Position numbers and translations under genes: made by a program. Under the pieces are notes generated by a model, which saw only the letters and a list, made by a program, of their open reading frames with translations, ran no database searches and was not told where the DNA came from. DNA of 64,000 nucleotides from Microbacterium allomyrinae (GTDB taxonomy: Bacteria > Actinomycetota > Actinomycetes > Actinomycetales > Microbacteriaceae). Of the stretch, positions 43,903 through 51,994 are shown in pieces (position 1 is the first letter of the stretch; the number at the start of each line of letters is the position of its first letter). The DNA is taken from the NCBI RefSeq assembly GCF_020682705.1, contig NZ_JAGTTN010000003.1, positions 124,001-188,000 of the forward strand, given 5' to 3'.

Positions 43903-44934
43903 ATGAAGATCACCCGAATCGGTGCCATCGCCGCCGCCGTCGGTGTGAGCGCCCTGGCGCTCACAGGCTGCGCCGCCGCAACAGCAGGTGGGGACGACGA
44001 CGCCCCACTGCGCATCGGCGTCGCCGTATACGCCAACAGCTCCTTCATCACTCAGGGCCATGAGGGCGTCGACGCCTACGCTGCCGCCAACGACATCGAC
44101 GTGCTGTGGCAGGCGGCCGACTTCGACGTCAACACGCAGGCCACGCAAGTCGAGCAGCTTATCAACCAGGGCGTCGACGCCATCCTGCTTGCCCCCGTGC
44201 AGGCCGACTCGCTCGCCCCCCAACTGGCGCTCGCCGCTGAGAAGGGCATTCCCGTCATCGCCGTCAATGCCGAACTCGACGACGACGCCAGCCTCGCCTC
44301 GAGCGTGCAGCCCGACGATGTAGCCGCCGGCGCACAGGCGGCGCAGATGATGATCGACGAGCTCAATGGCGAAGGCAACGTCCTCATCCTGCAGGGCGCG
44401 CTCGGTTCGTCGTTCGAGATCAACCGCACCGAGGGTATGTCGGAGGCCATCGACGCCGCACCCGGGATCTCCGTGCTCGCCCAGGACAGCGGAGAGTGGT
44501 CGCGCGACGCATCGATCAACCTCGTGCGCACGTGGATCAACAACTTCGGCGACCAGATCGACGGCATCATCGCGCAGAACGACGACATGGCTCTCGGCGC
44601 GCTCCAGGCCGCCCGGGAGGCCGGGGTGTCAATCCCCGTCGTCGGGATCGACGGCATCGAGGACGCTCTCAATGCCGTCCGTGACGGCGAGATGGTCGGC
44701 ACGCAACTGCAGCACGGCCGCATCGAGCTCGCGGCCGGTCTCGCCGTCGCCCAGCGCGTGGCGCTCGGCGAAGAGGTCGAGCCGCTGTACCACTACATCA
44801 TGCCGCCGGTCACGCAGGACAACGTGGCCGCGGTCATCACGAACGTGGTCACCGACAAGGACGCACTCCTCGCGCGCCTTCCCGAGCTGATCGACAAAAA
44901 CCTCGCATCGGGCGATATCGCGAACGAGGAGTGA
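43903..44934 (+). CDS. RbsB-type sugar-binding lipoprotein
   Basis: Protein of 343 residues. The signal peptide has lipobox LALTGC, so it is anchored to the outer membrane face by lipid. The periplasmic-binding-protein (type 1) fold is shown by RIGVAVYANSSFITQGHEGV, LINQGVDAILLAPVQAD, AQNDDMALGALQAAREAG and VVGIDGIEDAL. It delivers the sugar or polyol to the RbsA/RbsC-type pair. A 42-base gap follows the permease, and a strong hairpin comes after its stop. Ligand unknown. Confidence 0.93.
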   Translation: MKITRIGAIAAAVGVSALALTGCAAATAGGDDDAPLRIGVAVYANSSFITQGHEGVDAYAAANDIDVLWQAADFDVNTQATQVEQLINQGVDAILLAPVQADSLAPQLALAAEKGIPVIAVNAELDDDASLASSVQPDDVAAGAQAAQMMIDELNGEGNVLILQGALGSSFEINRTEGMSEAIDAAPGISVLAQDSGEWSRDASINLVRTWINNFGDQIDGIIAQNDDMALGALQAAREAGVSIPVVGIDGIEDALNAVRDGEMVGTQLQHGRIELAAGLAVAQRVALGEEVEPLYHYIMPPVTQDNVAAVITNVVTDKDALLARLPELIDKNLASGDIANEE

Positions 44935-44940
44935 TCCGAC

Positions 44941-44981
44941 CTCGGCGGGGCCCCGGGAGTTCGCGTCGGGGCCCCGCCGAG
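44941..44981 (+). terminator. Strong terminator-type hairpin after the transporter operon
   Basis: Arms CTCGGCGGGGCCCCG (44941-44955) and its exact complement (44967-44981) flank an 11-base loop, 6 bases after the binding-protein stop. There is no U tract. It separates the transport genes from the DeoR gene. Confidence 0.8.
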
Positions 44982-45043
44982 TAGATTCGTCATCACGGCC
45001 GAGATCACACCAGCGGTGGGATCTCTCACAGAGGGGCAATACT

Positions 45044-45841
45044 ATGGCGCGACCAGCGAGCGGCTCCAAGCAGCAGGAGCGGCAACGGCTGATCGCCGAG
45101 CACATCCTGCGCGAGGGCACGGTGAAGATCGACGGACTGCACGAGCAATTCGAGATCTCGTTCATGACGATCCACCGAGACCTCGACGAGCTCGAGGCTC
45201 GCGGACTGATCCGCAAATCGCGAGGCTGGGTGACCGCGATGTCCTCGAGCGTGGCCGAGGCCAGCGACGTCTTCCGGCAAGGCCAGCAGGAGCACGAGAA
45301 GGCGGCGCTCGCCGCTGCGGCATTGGAATTCATCGCGGCCGGCCAGTCGGTGTTCCTCGACGATTCCACCACCACCGCGCAGCTCGCCCCGCTCGTGGCC
45401 GCGCGTGCCCCGCTGACCATCATCACCAACTACTTGACGCTGATGAACGAGGTGAGGCAGGCGCGGGAGATCGCGCTCATCGGCCTCGGCGGCACGTACA
45501 TGACGTGGTCGAGTTCGTTCCTCGGGAGCGTGACGACGAACTCTATCCGCTCGATCGCCGCCGACCTATTCATCATGTCAAGCTCGGCCGTCATCGACGA
45601 CGTCTGCTACCACCACTCGCAGCAGACCGTCGAGGTCAAGCGCGCCATGTTCGAGTCGGCGGCCCGCCGCATCCTGCTGCTGGATCACACGAAGTTCGAG
45701 CGGCGCGCGCTGCACGCGCTCCTGGCGATCACCGACTTCGACGAAGTTATCGTCGACGACCACACGCCGCCCGAAACGGTCGACCGCTTGCGCAACCGCG
45801 GCATCTCGTTGACCGTCGCCCCATCGCTCTCGGAGAGCTGA
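45044..45841 (+). CDS. DeoR-family transcriptional regulator
   Basis: Protein of 265 residues. An N-terminal DeoR helix-turn-helix (QRLIAEHILREGTVKIDGL then FEISFMTIHRDLDEL, with LIRKSRGWV wing) is followed by the sugar-phosphate sensing domain: VFLDDSTTTAQLAPLV, LTIITNYL, IGLGGTYMTW, and LLLDHTKFERRAL. Such proteins repress sugar operons until a phosphorylated intermediate binds. It follows the transport genes after a terminator-like hairpin and probably acts on the 39-bp dyad upstream of the dehydrogenase gene. Confidence 0.92.
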   Translation: MARPASGSKQQERQRLIAEHILREGTVKIDGLHEQFEISFMTIHRDLDELEARGLIRKSRGWVTAMSSSVAEASDVFRQGQQEHEKAALAAAALEFIAAGQSVFLDDSTTTAQLAPLVAARAPLTIITNYLTLMNEVRQAREIALIGLGGTYMTWSSSFLGSVTTNSIRSIAADLFIMSSSAVIDDVCYHHSQQTVEVKRAMFESAARRILLLDHTKFERRALHALLAITDFDEVIVDDHTPPETVDRLRNRGISLTVAPSLSES

Positions 45842-46038
45842 CGCCCCGACACGCAGGGCAACCCCGCGCCCGACTCGCCTGAGCCGCGACTGCGGCGAAC
45901 GTCCTGGGGTGATCGCCGCGACCGCTACTATCTAGACCGCGTCGACTGGCTCGGTAGTCGCGAACTGCGCGAACCGGACAAATCGGTCTGGACGCCGATA
46001 GCGCAGCTGGAGAATCTCGGCGCGACGCGGGCGCACCC

Positions 46039-46350
46039 CTACCGGAAGAACGAACTCGACGCACGCCAACGCGATGTCGCCTGGGTGACCTCAATCGCAT
46101 CGGCGTCGAGGTAGACGCTCGACAGGTACACCCGGCGCCCAGCCTTCACCGTCGCCCGCTCGGCGAAAAGCGGTAGGGCGCGGGGGCGGCGCGTCTTGTT
46201 CGTCATCGAGATCGCCGCGCGCCACAGCGCCTCGACCACCCGGTCGTCAACGACGTGCTCCTCGCCGTCATCCGCCGCCGCCGTGCGGTCGTCTCGCCGT
46301 AGCGTCACCCCCTCCACCAACCTGCGGATCACCAGCAGCACCACCCACAA
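46039..46350 (-). CDS. Uncharacterised short gene or gene remnant
   Basis: A 103-residue frame on the - strand, from a TTG at 46350. Codons are strongly GC-biased at the third position from VVLLVIRRLVEGVTL through ERATVKAGRRVYLSSVYLDAD, which suggests real coding past or present. No ribosome site or recognised domain is seen. The opposite strand at about 45895-46113 also has biased codons (RDRYYLDRVDWLGS) but no start. The 535-bp stretch 45842-46377 is best read as containing decayed genes. Nothing else was recognised in it. Confidence 0.35.
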   Translation of the reverse strand: MWVVLLVIRRLVEGVTLRRDDRTAAADDGEEHVVDDRVVEALWRAAISMTNKTRRPRALPLFAERATVKAGRRVYLSSVYLDADAIEVTQATSRWRASSSFFR

Positions 46351-46377
46351 ACTGAATGCTCAGGAAAGGCCTCTGTT

Positions 46378-47040
46378 ATGTCCACCATCGCCATCGTGGG
46401 TGCCGGCACCGGACTCGGCGCCGCCGTCGCCCGAGAATTCGCCCAGCACGGCTTCAGCATCGCCCTCATCTCCCGCACCCAAGCCCACGTTGACGCCATC
46501 GCCACGGAACTCCGCGAGAGCGGTGCCACCGCATACGGTTTCGCGGCCGACGTTCGCGACGGGCAGCAGCTCGCCAGCGCACTCGGACGCGCCGCCAGGA
46601 CGCTCGGGCCCATCGAGGTGCTTCAGTACAGTCCCGTCCCGCACAGCGACTTCATGAAACCCGTTCTCGACACCACCGCTGCCGAGCTCAGGGGCCCCAT
46701 CGAACAATCCGTGTATGGGCCCATCACCGCCGTCCAGGAGGTACTACCAGGGATGCGCGCTCTGCGTCGCGGTACGATCATCTTCGTCAACGGAGGCTCC
46801 GCCGTCCGTCCCGCGATCAGGTACGCCGGAACATCGATTGCGTTCGCCGCCGAGAGCGCCTACGGCCAGCTCCTGCACGGAGCCCTCGCCGAGGAGAACA
46901 TCCATGTCTCTCAGCTCATCATCCCGGGCGCCATCGAACCCGGCGACCCCACCAACGACCCCACCACTATCGCCAAGACCCTCTGGACTCTCCACACCGA
47001 CCGCAACGTCTACCGCCACTTCACCCGCCCGCTCGACTAG
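46378..47040 (+). CDS. SDR-family protein with incomplete catalytic motif
   Basis: Protein of 220 residues. The Rossmann start is normal (IAIVGAGTGLGAAVAREFA), binding NAD(P). The region that should carry Tyr-x3-Lys reads RYAGTSIAFAAESAYGQLLH: a Tyr is present but not Lys four residues later, so classic oxidoreductase chemistry is doubtful. It is about 30 residues shorter than typical SDRs. It lies after the carbohydrate cluster on the same strand, but 540 bases from the DeoR gene. A loose hairpin (47053-47059 with 47080-47086) follows the stop. The 47041-47333 interval has no supported gene. Confidence 0.8.
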   Translation: MSTIAIVGAGTGLGAAVAREFAQHGFSIALISRTQAHVDAIATELRESGATAYGFAADVRDGQQLASALGRAARTLGPIEVLQYSPVPHSDFMKPVLDTTAAELRGPIEQSVYGPITAVQEVLPGMRALRRGTIIFVNGGSAVRPAIRYAGTSIAFAAESAYGQLLHGALAEENIHVSQLIIPGAIEPGDPTNDPTTIAKTLWTLHTDRNVYRHFTRPLD

Positions 47041-47333
47041 CAATGCCCGGTCGCGGAGCGGAGTCCCGCAGCAGTCTCTGCTCCGCAGCCCCCGCTTCGT
47101 CACGGAGCGACAGGACGCAACGCGACAGCAGATCACGCAAACGTGATTGCCCGGCTGCAGTGGGGGTCCTGTCAGACTCGTTCTCCGCAGGACTCTGGGC
47201 CGCTCGCGCCTTCGCTCCTAGGTTTCACTGCCCTGGTGAACGGCCGCTCAGCGGCGGGTTACGCGGCCCCTGGGATGCCCGCGCCGACGCGGCGGCCGCA
47301 GTTCGGTAGCCGCCGGCGGCGACGTCGACAGCC

Positions 47334-48008
47334 TCAGCCGAGCAGTTCTTTGAGCGTGTTGAGGTGTCCGCGGGTGAGGGCGGCAGATGTCTCGGCGTCG
47401 TGCGATGCGATCGCTTCGTAGATGCGCCCATGGATGTCCTGGTCGACTTCGTCACCGTGGCGGCCGCGGACCTGAAGCATGTCGATCATGGCCTGACGGG
47501 AGCGGGACGCAAAGCCATCGAACAACTCAAGCAGGACCGGGCTGTGCGCGGCGAGGACGATGGCTCGGTGAAAGGCCATGTCGGTCCCGACGTGCTCTGG
47601 GATGTCGGCACGGTGACGATCACGCTCCTCCAGCGCTCGACGCACGTCTTTCAGCTCAGTTGACGTGCGGCGTTCGGCAGCAAGTACTGCCGCCTCGACC
47701 TCGATCGCGGTCCGAGCCTCGATGACGGCGACGATGTCAGCACGCTGAACGATCACCTTCCAGCTTTCCGAGATGTCGGTGGCGATGACGAACACGCCAG
47801 CGCCCTGACGCGTGGAGAGCACGCCGCGCCCGGCGAGGATGCGGATCGCTTCCCGTGCACTCGAGCGTCCGACTCCGAGCTGTGGGGCAAGCGTGGTCTC
47901 GCCGGGCAGCTTGCCGCCGATGCCCCACTCTCCCGCGCGGATGCGGACGAGCAGAAGCTCGGCGGCCTGCTCAGCGAGGGATTCGCGGCGCACGATCGTC
48001 ATACCCAT
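47334..48008 (-). CDS. GntR-family regulator, FadR/FCD type
   Basis: Protein of about 224 residues. The winged helix is LAEQAAELLLVRIRAGEWGI with LPGETTLAPQLGVGRSSAREAIRIL and a wing (LSTRQGAGVFV). The FCD effector domain follows: VIEARTAIEVEAAVLAAER, DMAFHRAIVLAAHSPVLLEL and HGRIYEAIASHD, the last with a metal-site histidine. Three close ATG codons are possible (48011, 48008, 48002); GGAAG at 48014-48018 favours 48008. It is divergent from leuA and may regulate it. Confidence 0.88.
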   Translation of the reverse strand: MGMTIVRRESLAEQAAELLLVRIRAGEWGIGGKLPGETTLAPQLGVGRSSAREAIRILAGRGVLSTRQGAGVFVIATDISESWKVIVQRADIVAVIEARTAIEVEAAVLAAERRTSTELKDVRRALEERDRHRADIPEHVGTDMAFHRAIVLAAHSPVLLELFDGFASRSRQAMIDMLQVRGRHGDEVDQDIHGRIYEAIASHDAETSAALTRGHLNTLKELLG

Positions 48009-48025
48009 CATTCTTCCATGTGGCC

Positions 48026-48057
48026 ATCACTCCTCTACTTGTCTGAGGAGTTGTGAT
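48026..48057. promoter_or_regulatory. Inverted repeat between GntR-type gene and leuA leader
   Basis: ACTCCTC (48029-48035) and GAGGAGT (48045-48051) form a dyad with a 9-base centre, flanked by ATCAC and GTGAT. The centre contains TTGTCT, the half found in many FadR-type sites. It is a candidate operator for the neighbouring GntR protein. Confidence 0.4.
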
Positions 48058-48069
48058 AGGTTCAACCTC

Positions 48070-48117
48070 GTGTTCACTTCCTGGTTCCTGCTCCTTCGCA
48101 GCCACGGCGGGGCCTAG
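48070..48117 (+). CDS. Candidate leucine leader peptide upstream of leuA
   Basis: A 15-codon frame starts GTG and ends [18 protein letters not shown]. It has three consecutive leucine codons (CTG CTC CTT, 48088-48096), the hallmark of a ribosome-mediated attenuation peptide. It ends 73 bases before the leuA ATG. Leader peptides of this kind precede leuA in other actinobacteria. No strong ribosome site is seen before the GTG, so it could be leaderless. Confidence 0.55.
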   Translation: MFTSWFLLLRSHGGA

Positions 48118-48123
48118 CCAGAC

Positions 48124-48144
48124 CGGCTCCCCGACGTGGAGCCG
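48124..48144 (+). promoter_or_regulatory. Hairpin in the leuA leader, candidate attenuator element
   Basis: CGGCTCC (48124-48130) pairs with GGAGCCG (48138-48144) around a 7-base loop, 6 bases after the leader-peptide stop. A competing upstream pairing would be expected for attenuation but was not worked out. Confidence 0.4.
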
Positions 48145-48190
48145 CAACGCGCGCCGGTCGATCTTCCAACGATCCGACAGGAATTGGACC

Positions 48191-49984
48191 ATGACCAGCA
48201 GCACCTTCCCGACCCTTTCCACGCCCGCGGGCGCAATCTCCGGCGATGCGCCGGCGTGGAACCGGCAGCGGCAGTCGCAAATGCCCTCGCACCGTTACCA
48301 GGACGTGTACTCTCGCGTTGCGGTGCCGCTCAGCGCACGCGAATGGCCGAGTAACCGGCTGACGCATGCACCCCTGTGGGTGCCTGTGGATCTTCGTGAC
48401 GGCAACCAGGCACTGGCCGAGCCGATGGACCCGGCGCGGAAGTGCCGATTCTTCGAGCTCATGGTCGCGATGGGATACAAAGAGATCGAGGTCGGCTACC
48501 CCTCGGCATCTCAGACCGACTACGACTTCGTCCGACTGATCGCCGAGACCGACATCGCCCCCGCAGATGTGACGATCGTGGTGTTCACGCCGGCGCGTCG
48601 CGAACTGATCGCGCGCACGGTGGAGTCCATTCGGGGCATCCGCAACCCTGTCGTGATCCACATGTACACTGCCACCGCACCCACCTGGCGCGACGTACTC
48701 GGCCAGGATCGCGCCGGCCTCAAGAGGTTGATTCTCGCCGGCGGCCGCGACGTACTCGAGTTCGCCGGGAACCTCGAGAACGTGAGGTTCGAGTTCTCCC
48801 CCGAGGTCTTCAACCTCACCGAACCCGACTACGCGCTCGAAATCTGCGACGCGATGACCGAGCGGTGGGACGCCACTCCGGACCGACCGGTCATCGTGAA
48901 CCTGCCGGCGACGGTAGAGATCGCGACGCCGAACGTGTATGCCGACCAGATCGAATACATGCACAAGAACCTGACCCGCCGTGACTCCGTGATTCTCTCC
49001 GTGCACCCGCACAACGATCGCGGCACGGGCGTTGCCTGCGCGGAGCTCGCCGTACTCGCGGGCGCGCAGCGGGTCGAAGGATGCATCTTCGGCAACGGGG
49101 AGCGCACGGGCAACGTCGACCTCGCGACACTCGCACTCAACCTGCATGCTCAGGGCATCGACCCGATGATCGACTTCTCCGACATCGACGAGATTCGCCG
49201 CACTGTCGAACACTGCAACCGCATCGAGCTCCACCCCCGCCACCCCTACGTCGGGGACCTCGTGCACACCGCCTTCTCGGGCACTCACCAGGACGCGATC
49301 AAGAAGGGCTTCGCCGAACACCATGCACGCGCCGGCGCGGAAGACCTGCCCGCGCGGGACATCGAGTGGCGGGTGCCATACCTGCCCATCGACCCGGCCG
49401 ACATCGGACGCAGCTACGACGCCGTGATTCGCGTGAACTCACAGTCCGGCAAAGGCGGCATCGCCTACCTGCTGGAGACCGAGTACGGCATCGAGCTGCC
49501 CCGCCGCGTTCAGATCGATCTCGCTCGCCACGTCCAGCAGTACGCCGACGAAACCGGCCGCGAAGTCACCGCCGCCCAGGTCTGGGAAATTTTCCAGAGC
49601 GCCTACCTCACCGCCGCGACGGCACCCCTCGTCGAACTCGTCGGCTTCGACACGACCGGTCTGGTCGCGACGATCACCCTCCGCGCGAATGGGATCGAAA
49701 AGACCAGCCGGCACGACGGTATCGGACCGGTCGAAGCGCTGACCGCAGCGCTCGCGCGGATCGGACTCACGGTCGAGGTCCTAAGCACTCACCAGACCAG
49801 CATCGGGGCCGGCAACGATAGGGAAGCGATCACCGTTGTCGAATACCGCAACGGTCAGCGCACTGGGTGGGTCGCAGGCAAGGACAAGTCCGTGCTCACC
49901 GCGTCCCTCATTGCCATCCTGAGCGCTGCGATGGCATCCGCGACGCCGTCACGCGTCAACAGGACCCTCGCGTCCTCCACCTGA
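48191..49984 (+). CDS. leuA: 2-isopropylmalate synthase
   Basis: Protein of 597 residues that condenses acetyl-CoA with 2-oxoisovalerate, the first step of leucine synthesis. The catalytic TIM barrel has [15 protein letters not shown] (about residues 66-80), the metal-binding HPHND motif in [10 protein letters not shown] and the [15 protein letters not shown] stretch. The C-terminal LeuA regulatory domain (from about 505) binds leucine for feedback control: [16 protein letters not shown], then [15 protein letters not shown]. The length matches the long actinobacterial form. ATG 48191 lies after a leader with a leucine-codon peptide. The first 35 residues are poorly conserved. Confidence 0.95.
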   Translation: MTSSTFPTLSTPAGAISGDAPAWNRQRQSQMPSHRYQDVYSRVAVPLSAREWPSNRLTHAPLWVPVDLRDGNQALAEPMDPARKCRFFELMVAMGYKEIEVGYPSASQTDYDFVRLIAETDIAPADVTIVVFTPARRELIARTVESIRGIRNPVVIHMYTATAPTWRDVLGQDRAGLKRLILAGGRDVLEFAGNLENVRFEFSPEVFNLTEPDYALEICDAMTERWDATPDRPVIVNLPATVEIATPNVYADQIEYMHKNLTRRDSVILSVHPHNDRGTGVACAELAVLAGAQRVEGCIFGNGERTGNVDLATLALNLHAQGIDPMIDFSDIDEIRRTVEHCNRIELHPRHPYVGDLVHTAFSGTHQDAIKKGFAEHHARAGAEDLPARDIEWRVPYLPIDPADIGRSYDAVIRVNSQSGKGGIAYLLETEYGIELPRRVQIDLARHVQQYADETGREVTAAQVWEIFQSAYLTAATAPLVELVGFDTTGLVATITLRANGIEKTSRHDGIGPVEALTAALARIGLTVEVLSTHQTSIGAGNDREAITVVEYRNGQRTGWVAGKDKSVLTASLIAILSAAMASATPSRVNRTLASST

Positions 49985-50014
49985 CTGGCGGTGCGCCAAC
50001 TCACGCTCGTTCAC

Positions 50015-50497
50015 CTACCGACGGTTCATGCCACTCTCGGGCGGCACGGCCGAGAGCTGCTCTGCCCCGGCTTGATCTGCGGCGGCCTCGAGCATGCGGA
50101 TCGTGAGCGACGTCCACTGCACGCGCTGCCGCTCGGTGAGCGCGGAGAGGATGCCGTGCGCATCGCGGTCGAACCGCTCCCTGGCCGTCTCGAGGAGTGC
50201 CCGGCCCGCGGGCTCGAGCCGAACGCGAACGGACCGCCCATCCTGTTCATCCGGCACCCTGCTGACCAGACCGCGCCGTTCGGCACGGGCGACCGCCCCG
50301 CTCATGCTGGATTTGTCGAGGCCCACGTGCGACGCGAGTTCGTTGATGGTCGGCTCACGGTCACGCAGGATTCCCAGCAGCCTCACCTGCTGGATCGACA
50401 GCCCCTCCTCCGCGGCGCGCGCGTCGAGAAGGACGCCGACAACGAAGGAGAGTTGAGCCAGAGCGTCGACGCTGGACGGCTCGGATTCATCGGTCAT
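50015..50497 (-). CDS. MarR-family transcriptional regulator
   Basis: Protein of 160 residues with the MarR winged helix: LSIQQVRLLGILRDREPTINELASHVGLDKSSMSGAVARAERRGLV is the recognition region (about residues 34-80), followed by the wing DEQDGRSVRVRLEPAG. It is divergent from a quinone-oxidoreductase-like gene across a 92-bp region with an 11-base-arm dyad, so it probably represses that gene and itself until a small aromatic or oxidant binds. Confidence 0.9.
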   Translation of the reverse strand: MTDESEPSSVDALAQLSFVVGVLLDARAAEEGLSIQQVRLLGILRDREPTINELASHVGLDKSSMSGAVARAERRGLVSRVPDEQDGRSVRVRLEPAGRALLETARERFDRDAHGILSALTERQRVQWTSLTIRMLEAAADQAGAEQLSAVPPESGMNRR

Positions 50498-50541
50498 ACT
50501 CCCAGCTTAGGCACTAGTTGGCGGGACGTACTACATGTATG

Positions 50542-50570
50542 GTGGCACCAACCATTATTGTTGGTACCAC
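50542..50570. promoter_or_regulatory. Candidate MarR operator
   Basis: GTGGCACCAAC (50542-50552) and GTTGGTACCAC (50560-50570) form an inverted repeat with one mismatch and a 7-base centre. ACGTACTA is also repeated directly at 50526-50533 and 50569-50576. It lies midway between the divergent MarR and oxidoreductase genes. Confidence 0.65.
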
Positions 50571-50589
50571 GTACTAATTAGGAGATCCG

Positions 50590-51549
50590 ATGCCCAGCAT
50601 CCATGCCGCCCTCGTCGAGAAGCTCGGCGAGCCGCCGCGCTACCGTTCCCTTGCCGAGCCCCACGCCGATGCCCGTACCGAGCTCGTCGACGTGCTCGCC
50701 GTCGGGGTGCATCCGGTCACTCGCGCTGCCGCCTCCGGACGGCACTACACCAGCACCGACCGGTTGCCGATGGTCCCGGGTGTCGACGGCGTCGTCCGCC
50801 GCGCGGATGGCTCGCTCGCCTTCGTCGCCGCTCGCACCACCGGCACGATGGCCGAGCGGATCGTGATCGATCCGGCCCGCGCGATCCCGGTGCCCGCGGG
50901 TGCCGACCCGGCGGTCGTGGCGGCGACGATGAATCCGCTCATGTCGTCCTGGGTCGTCCTGCGCGCCCGGGTACCCTTCGTGGCGGGGCAGTCCGTGCTC
51001 GTCCTCGGCGCGACCGGAAACGCCGGATCGATGGCGGTCAAAGTCGCCCGGCACCTCGGAGCCGGACGGATCATCGCCGCCGGTCGCAACCAGACCCGGC
51101 TCGACGCCCTTCTCGCCGAGGGCGCGGACGATGTGGTCGCCCTCACATCCGATGCCGGCGCAACGGCTGAAGCGCTCGCCGAGGCGGCGGCCGACGTCGA
51201 TGTGGTGCTCGACTATGTGTGGGGAGCGGCGAGCGAACACGCGATGCGCGCCATCCTTCCCGCGCGCACCGACCCCGCCCGGGTCCTCGATTGGGTGGAG
51301 ATCGGCAGCACCGGCGGATCCACGATCGAGCTGGACGGGGCATCCCTTCGCTCCCATGCACTCCGCATCAGCGGCAGCGGATTCGGATCGGTCCCTCTCG
51401 CCGTATACGGGCGGGAGCTGCCCGAGGCAGCCGCGGCGATCGCCTCGGGCGCGCTGGTCGTTCAACCTCGCGTGTTCGCCCTCGCCGACATCGAACAGGC
51501 CTGGGCGTACGTGGACCGGCCGGGAGAGCGCACGGTCATCGTCCCCTGA
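50590..51549 (+). CDS. Zinc-free quinone-oxidoreductase-like MDR protein
   Basis: Protein of 319 residues of the medium-chain dehydrogenase superfamily. The catalytic domain lacks zinc-binding Cys/His sets. The nucleotide-binding domain has VLVLGATGNAGSMAVKVARHLGA (about 137-160), the NADPH-type pattern. The N-terminal PHADARTELVDVLAVGVHPVTRAAASGRHY is typical of small quinone reductase relatives. ATG 50590 has AGGAG 5 bases upstream. It probably reduces a quinone or enone under control of the divergent MarR protein. Confidence 0.88.
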   Translation: MPSIHAALVEKLGEPPRYRSLAEPHADARTELVDVLAVGVHPVTRAAASGRHYTSTDRLPMVPGVDGVVRRADGSLAFVAARTTGTMAERIVIDPARAIPVPAGADPAVVAATMNPLMSSWVVLRARVPFVAGQSVLVLGATGNAGSMAVKVARHLGAGRIIAAGRNQTRLDALLAEGADDVVALTSDAGATAEALAEAAADVDVVLDYVWGAASEHAMRAILPARTDPARVLDWVEIGSTGGSTIELDGASLRSHALRISGSGFGSVPLAVYGRELPEAAAAIASGALVVQPRVFALADIEQAWAYVDRPGERTVIVP

Positions 51550-51612
51550 CGGATCCCGGACCGCACCGGGCGTGGTCCTCGTCGGGCTTCGTTCCGCCGT
51601 GCTGTCGTGGGG

Positions 51613-51963
51613 TCACGCCGCGGCTATCAGCAGCGCCAGTGTTGCGCCGGCGCACACGAGGAGGATGGCCGCGGCGAGAAATCCGGTGTCTCGTGCTCGG
51701 ATGTGCGCGACGATCGCGCCGGCGAAGTAGAGGATCAGCCCGATTGCCGCGGCGATCCCGATCGGAGGGAGCCAGATGCCGACGACGAGCCCGACGGCTG
51801 CCGCCAGCTGAAGTGCGCCGAGCGCAACGAGATGTCGGGGGTTCGTCACTCCGACGTCGGCCATCAGCCGCACGATGCGAGGCGATTGCCCGAGCTTGAA
51901 TGATGCAGACATCAGCATGCCGAGGCTGAGGAGGATGGACGAGACGATGGCGAACGCGTGCAT
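51613..51963 (-). CDS. DoxX-family small membrane protein
   Basis: Protein of 116 residues with four hydrophobic helices (from FAIVSSILLSLGMLMSASFK to AAAILLVCAGATLALLIAA). The DoxX-like core ...VRLMADVGVTNPRHLVALGALQLAAAVGLVVG... is recognisable. ATG 51963 has AAGGA upstream; a longer frame would add Arg-rich non-membrane sequence. It lies 31 bases after the LLM gene on the same strand and may be cotranscribed. The function of such proteins is unclear; some act in redox stress. Confidence 0.8.
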   Translation of the reverse strand: MHAFAIVSSILLSLGMLMSASFKLGQSPRIVRLMADVGVTNPRHLVALGALQLAAAVGLVVGIWLPPIGIAAAIGLILYFAGAIVAHIRARDTGFLAAAILLVCAGATLALLIAAA

Positions 51964-51994
51964 GGAGTTCCTTGAAGGATCGATCGTCGAGCTG

